Shown: positions 4,497 through 6,894 of the stretch, piece by piece
How the letters are laid out: each line of letters opens with the position of its first letter
Numbering within the stretch: the first letter of the stretch is position 1
Assembly: GCA_031261865.1 (NCBI GenBank)
Contig: JAISIV010000065.1
Coordinates: forward strand, 1 to 6,894
Direction of reading: 5' to 3'
DNA length: 6,894 nucleotides
Origin: Lactobacillaceae bacterium
GTDB lineage: Bacteria > Bacillota > Bacilli > Lactobacillales > Lactobacillaceae
Notes under the pieces: generated by a model
The model's input: only the letters and a program-made list of their open reading frames with translations
The model's database searches: none
What the model was told of the DNA's origin: nothing
Made by a program: the position numbers and the translations under genes

Positions 4497-4971
4497 ATAC
4501 GTGATATTCAGAAATTAATCTTAGAGTAGCTCCATCGAATCCACAACGCATTTTTTTAACATCAATCCTCCGGTTACGAGAATATTGGTGATGTTCTGGA
4601 GCGGTACATACATAAACATAAAAACTTCTCTGTTTTCGATGTAATGGTGAATGCAATGGTGCTTCTAAATTTTTTAGCATCGTTCTAAAATCCGGATCAT
4701 CTTCTCGATGTAGCCCTTTAATAAAGTAAAGATGATAGTGCGACAATTCATGAAGAATAACGCCCTCCAAATCCGCATCTTCTAATTTTGGGTTGATTTC
4801 CATATAGATTTTAGAATCAATTACTTTTCGACCAATTCTAGGAAAAACCACTCTGCCACCGGTTGTTCGAAGGCGAGAATTAAATCGGACAGTATGTGAA
4901 AACGGTTTTTCAAAACGGGATAAAGAAAGGCGCCTTACGAGCGCCTCTAATTCTTGATTCGATATTTGCAT
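4495..4971 (-). CDS. SprT-like zinc metalloprotein with degenerate zinc ribbon
   Basis: This 158-residue protein belongs to the bacterial SprT-like family, related to the SprT/Spartan metallopeptidases; its cellular substrate in bacteria is not established. The N-terminus is family-like (FNSRLRTTGGRVVF at 30-43, EINPKL at 58-63). The zinc-binding HELSH is at 74-78, with His88 (GLHREDDPDF) as likely third ligand. Family members usually end in a CxxC...CxxC zinc ribbon. Here only the first Cys of each pair remains (Cys122, with Pro at 125; Cys143, with Asp at 146), although the framework YxRxRRIDxxKxxCG is kept, so this ribbon probably does not bind zinc in the usual way. Its start overlaps the previous stop as TAATG, making it the last gene of a three-gene operon. 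Confidence 0.85.
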   Translation of the reverse strand: MQISNQELEALVRRLSLSRFEKPFSHTVRFNSRLRTTGGRVVFPRIGRKVIDSKIYMEINPKLEDADLEGVILHELSHYHLYFIKGLHREDDPDFRTMLKNLEAPLHSPLHRKQRSFYVYVCTAPEHHQYSRNRRIDVKKMRCGFDGATLRLISEYHV

Positions 4972-5411
4972 TAGTGAACGTGTTGAGTTCCAATCATCTT
5001 AGAAAAAGTTACTTGGAACCTAGTAATCATTTCGGATTGAATTTCATCTGATTGGTTAAATTGTTCTAAATTGACTTCTTTTTGTGTTGGGTTTAAAGAA
5101 TCCAACATCATTTGGGTACCTTCAACATAATGCTTGAAATATTTCACTAAATTAGTGTTCATTCCGATTAATTTAACTGGAACTGGTAATTTTTGAATAT
5201 CAACTTCCATTTGCTTATATTTGTCGACAGCATCGGCAAATTCAGCATAAATATCTTTATATTCGGCGTCAGATAGATCAGCTAATGTATTATTTTTTAA
5301 GTGTTCACTCAATTTTTCGTAGTAATCAGAAACGCCTTCATTGGTGTCTCCAATTCTTTCCAAAATATCTTGCAAACCCATGAAATATTGTTGTGGAGAA
5401 ACGGGTTTCAT
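4971..5411 (-). CDS. Uncharacterised helical protein of a P-type ATPase operon
   Basis: I do not recognise this 146-residue protein. It has no signal peptide or membrane segment and looks soluble, acidic and mainly alpha-helical. Two helical blocks (about residues 5-40 and 47-75) are separated from a later one (about 82-105) by a KLPVPVKL turn. The sequence contains no Cys and has several Met and aromatic residues, and it ends GTQHVH. It overlaps the ATPase stop and the sprT-like start by one base each (TAATG at both), so all three are probably translated in a coupled way. Linkage hints at a role beside the ATPase or SprT-like protein, but no function can be assigned. The coding call rests on the unbroken frame, the tight packing and the plausible composition. 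Confidence 0.8.
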   Translation of the reverse strand: MKPVSPQQYFMGLQDILERIGDTNEGVSDYYEKLSEHLKNNTLADLSDAEYKDIYAEFADAVDKYKQMEVDIQKLPVPVKLIGMNTNLVKYFKHYVEGTQMMLDSLNPTQKEVNLEQFNQSDEIQSEMITRFQVTFSKMIGTQHVH

Positions 5412-6894
5412 TATTTTTTGCTAAATACCTTTCTTTGAATTAACTTTACAATTTCAACGAAAACAATGATTGAAAAGGCTGCGATTCCAACAACTAACCA
5501 TTGATGAGTATCCAAGTGAGCAACGTGGAATACGCCGTTCAAACCTGGAATCAAAACAACAGCCATCATTGAGAGCAAACTTCCAAGAATCGCCCAGTTA
5601 AACCACTTATTAGAGAATGGCTTAATTGTAAACAATGATCCATATACTGACTTAACGTTAAAGGCGTTGAACAATTGCATCAAGCCCAGAGTCATGAAAG
5701 CCATAGTTAGAGCGTCAGCATGCATTTGAGTGTCCCCAGAATGTTCAGGGAATTTCAAAGCATATAAGTAAGTTGCAAGAACAATCACTCCTTGAAGCAT
5801 TCCTTGCCAAATAATTGCTGCCCCTACACCACCACTTAAGAAGCTTGAGTCTTTAGCACGTGGAGCGCGTTTCATAATTCCTGGTTCTGCTTTTTCCAAT
5901 CCAAGTGCGATGGCTGGGAAAGTATCAGTTACCAGGTTAATCCACAAAATCATAATTGGGGCAAATAATTCCCAACCGAGCATGGTCATTACGAACAAAG
6001 TAAATACTTCGGCGAAGTTTGAAGAAAGCAAATATTGCAAAGCCTTTTGAATGTTAGCAAAGACTGTACGTCCTTCCTCTACGGCATTAACAATTGTCGC
6101 AAAGTTATCATCGGCAAGGACCATATCTGAAGCTCCCTTAGAAACTTCAGTACCGGTAATACCCATAGCAATACCGATATCAGCGGTCTTCAAAGCAGGA
6201 GCATCGTTGACACCGTCACCAGTCATGGCAACGATTTTGCCCTTCTTTTGCCAAGCATTAACGATACGGACTTTGTGTTCAGGTGATACACGAGCGTAAA
6301 CAGAATAAAGTTCAACTTTAGATGCGAATTCTTCATCCGACATCTTCTCTAAATCTCCACCAATAATAACTGCTTCATCCCCTTGATTATCGTCAAGAAT
6401 ACCCAAACGACGAGCAATGGCAGCCGCAGTGTCACGATGGTCACCAGTAATCATCAAAGGACGAATACCAGCTTCTTTGGCTTCTTTAACGGCTTCAGCA
6501 ACTTCAGGACGTTCTGGGTCGATCATAGCGACGAATCCAGCGAAAACTAAATCCTTTTCAACTGCATCAGAAGTCATCTTGCTTGGAACCGTTTTTGAAG
6601 TTTTATAAGCAAATGCCAACACACGGAGAGCTTGCTTTGCTAAATCACCATTAATTTTAAGAAGCGTCTTACGATCATCATCTGTAAACGCACGTGTTTT
6701 ACCGTTAACTTCGATTTTCGAAACGCGTTCGATCAATTGATCAGGGGCACCCTTAACAGTGATTAAGTAACCGGCACCATCTTTGTTGACAGTCGTCATC
6801 AACTTACGATCTGAATCGAAAGGAATTTCTGCAACACGGGGTTTAGTGTCAAACAATTTAATCAAATCTTGGTCTTGAACTTGGTTGAAACTAA
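5411..6894 (-). CDS. Calcium-type P2A cation-transporting ATPase, C-terminal part (5' end outside window)
   Basis: Membrane pump of the SERCA/PMR1 class that exports Ca2+ using ATP. The frame stays open to the right edge, so the true start and the DKTGT phosphorylation site are outside; the TTG at 6865 is not the start. Counting from that codon as 1: nucleotide-binding KGAPD at 38-42, DPERPEV at 116-122, TGDH at 140-143, TGDGVNDAP at 215-223, then about six membrane helices (near 273-295, 302-321, 345-370, 386-404, 421-441, 452-476). SERCA calcium ligands are matched in M5 (Asn283, Glu286) and M6 (Asn310, Thr313, Asp314). The M8 glutamate is replaced by Gln397, so only one Ca2+ may be carried per cycle. 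First visible gene of an operon with the two overlapping genes downstream. Confidence 0.92.
   Translation of the reverse strand, partial: SFNQVQDQDLIKLFDTKPRVAEIPFDSDRKLMTTVNKDGAGYLITVKGAPDQLIERVSKIEVNGKTRAFTDDDRKTLLKINGDLAKQALRVLAFAYKTSKTVPSKMTSDAVEKDLVFAGFVAMIDPERPEVAEAVKEAKEAGIRPLMITGDHRDTAAAIARRLGILDDNQGDEAVIIGGDLEKMSDEEFASKVELYSVYARVSPEHKVRIVNAWQKKGKIVAMTGDGVNDAPALKTADIGIAMGITGTEVSKGASDMVLADDNFATIVNAVEEGRTVFANIQKALQYLLSSNFAEVFTLFVMTMLGWELFAPIMILWINLVTDTFPAIALGLEKAEPGIMKRAPRAKDSSFLSGGVGAAIIWQGMLQGVIVLATYLYALKFPEHSGDTQMHADALTMAFMTLGLMQLFNAFNVKSVYGSLFTIKPFSNKWFNWAILGSLLSMMAVVLIPGLNGVFHVAHLDTHQWLVVGIAAFSIIVFVEIVKLIQRKVFSKK

Noticed and set aside
6051..6608. Plus-strand ORFs of 82 and 63 residues opposite the ATPase
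   Set aside because: They are antisense to the highly conserved TGDGVND and TGDH regions and have no ribosome binding site.

Overview
The window looks like a low-GC Firmicute of the order Lactobacillales, probably Lactobacillaceae in the broad sense. The evidence is the comFA-comFC-secA gene order, a long-form hibernation factor (hpf), a tRNA-Leu with anticodon AAG and no encoded CCA, strong GGAGG ribosome binding sites and TTG starts. I cannot fix the genus; the Leuconostoc/Weissella/Oenococcus side is possible but is only an impression. Every function here is read from motifs, and no database was searched.

Left part (1-2724, minus strand): the first 236 codons of secA, preceded by comFC and comFA. 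The two com genes overlap by 8 bases and encode the cytosolic helicase and phosphoribosyltransferase-like partners of DNA uptake. secA starts at a TTG behind a strong ribosome binding site and has an extended -10 promoter between it and comFC.

Middle part (2725-3895): mostly non-coding and mosaic. A YefM/Txe(YoeB)-type toxin-antitoxin operon (minus strand) lies between two direct copies of a 74-base repeat that are about 85% identical. One copy ends exactly at the comFA start codon; the other lies upstream of the antitoxin promoter. The comFA copy carries an extra 55 bases bounded by a 7-base direct repeat. To the right is a tRNA-Leu(AAG) gene with its own terminator. The first 14 bases of this tRNA occur again 77 bases upstream, at about the distance from a good promoter where the gene would be expected to start, which suggests a small insertion or duplication at the tRNA 5' end.

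Right part (3896-6894): hpf on the plus strand, convergent across a shared bidirectional terminator with a minus-strand operon. That operon consists of a P2A-type calcium ATPase (cut by the window edge), an unrecognised 146-residue helical protein and a SprT-like metalloprotein. Both junctions are TAATG stop-start overlaps, so the three are probably translationally coupled. In many relatives hpf sits between comFC and secA in the same direction; here it lies beyond the tRNA and toxin-antitoxin block on the other strand, so this segment has probably been rearranged.

No CRISPR array, transposase, integrase or riboswitch was seen. The most unusual material is the repeat/toxin-antitoxin/tRNA interval. 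I see no clearly new multi-gene system.
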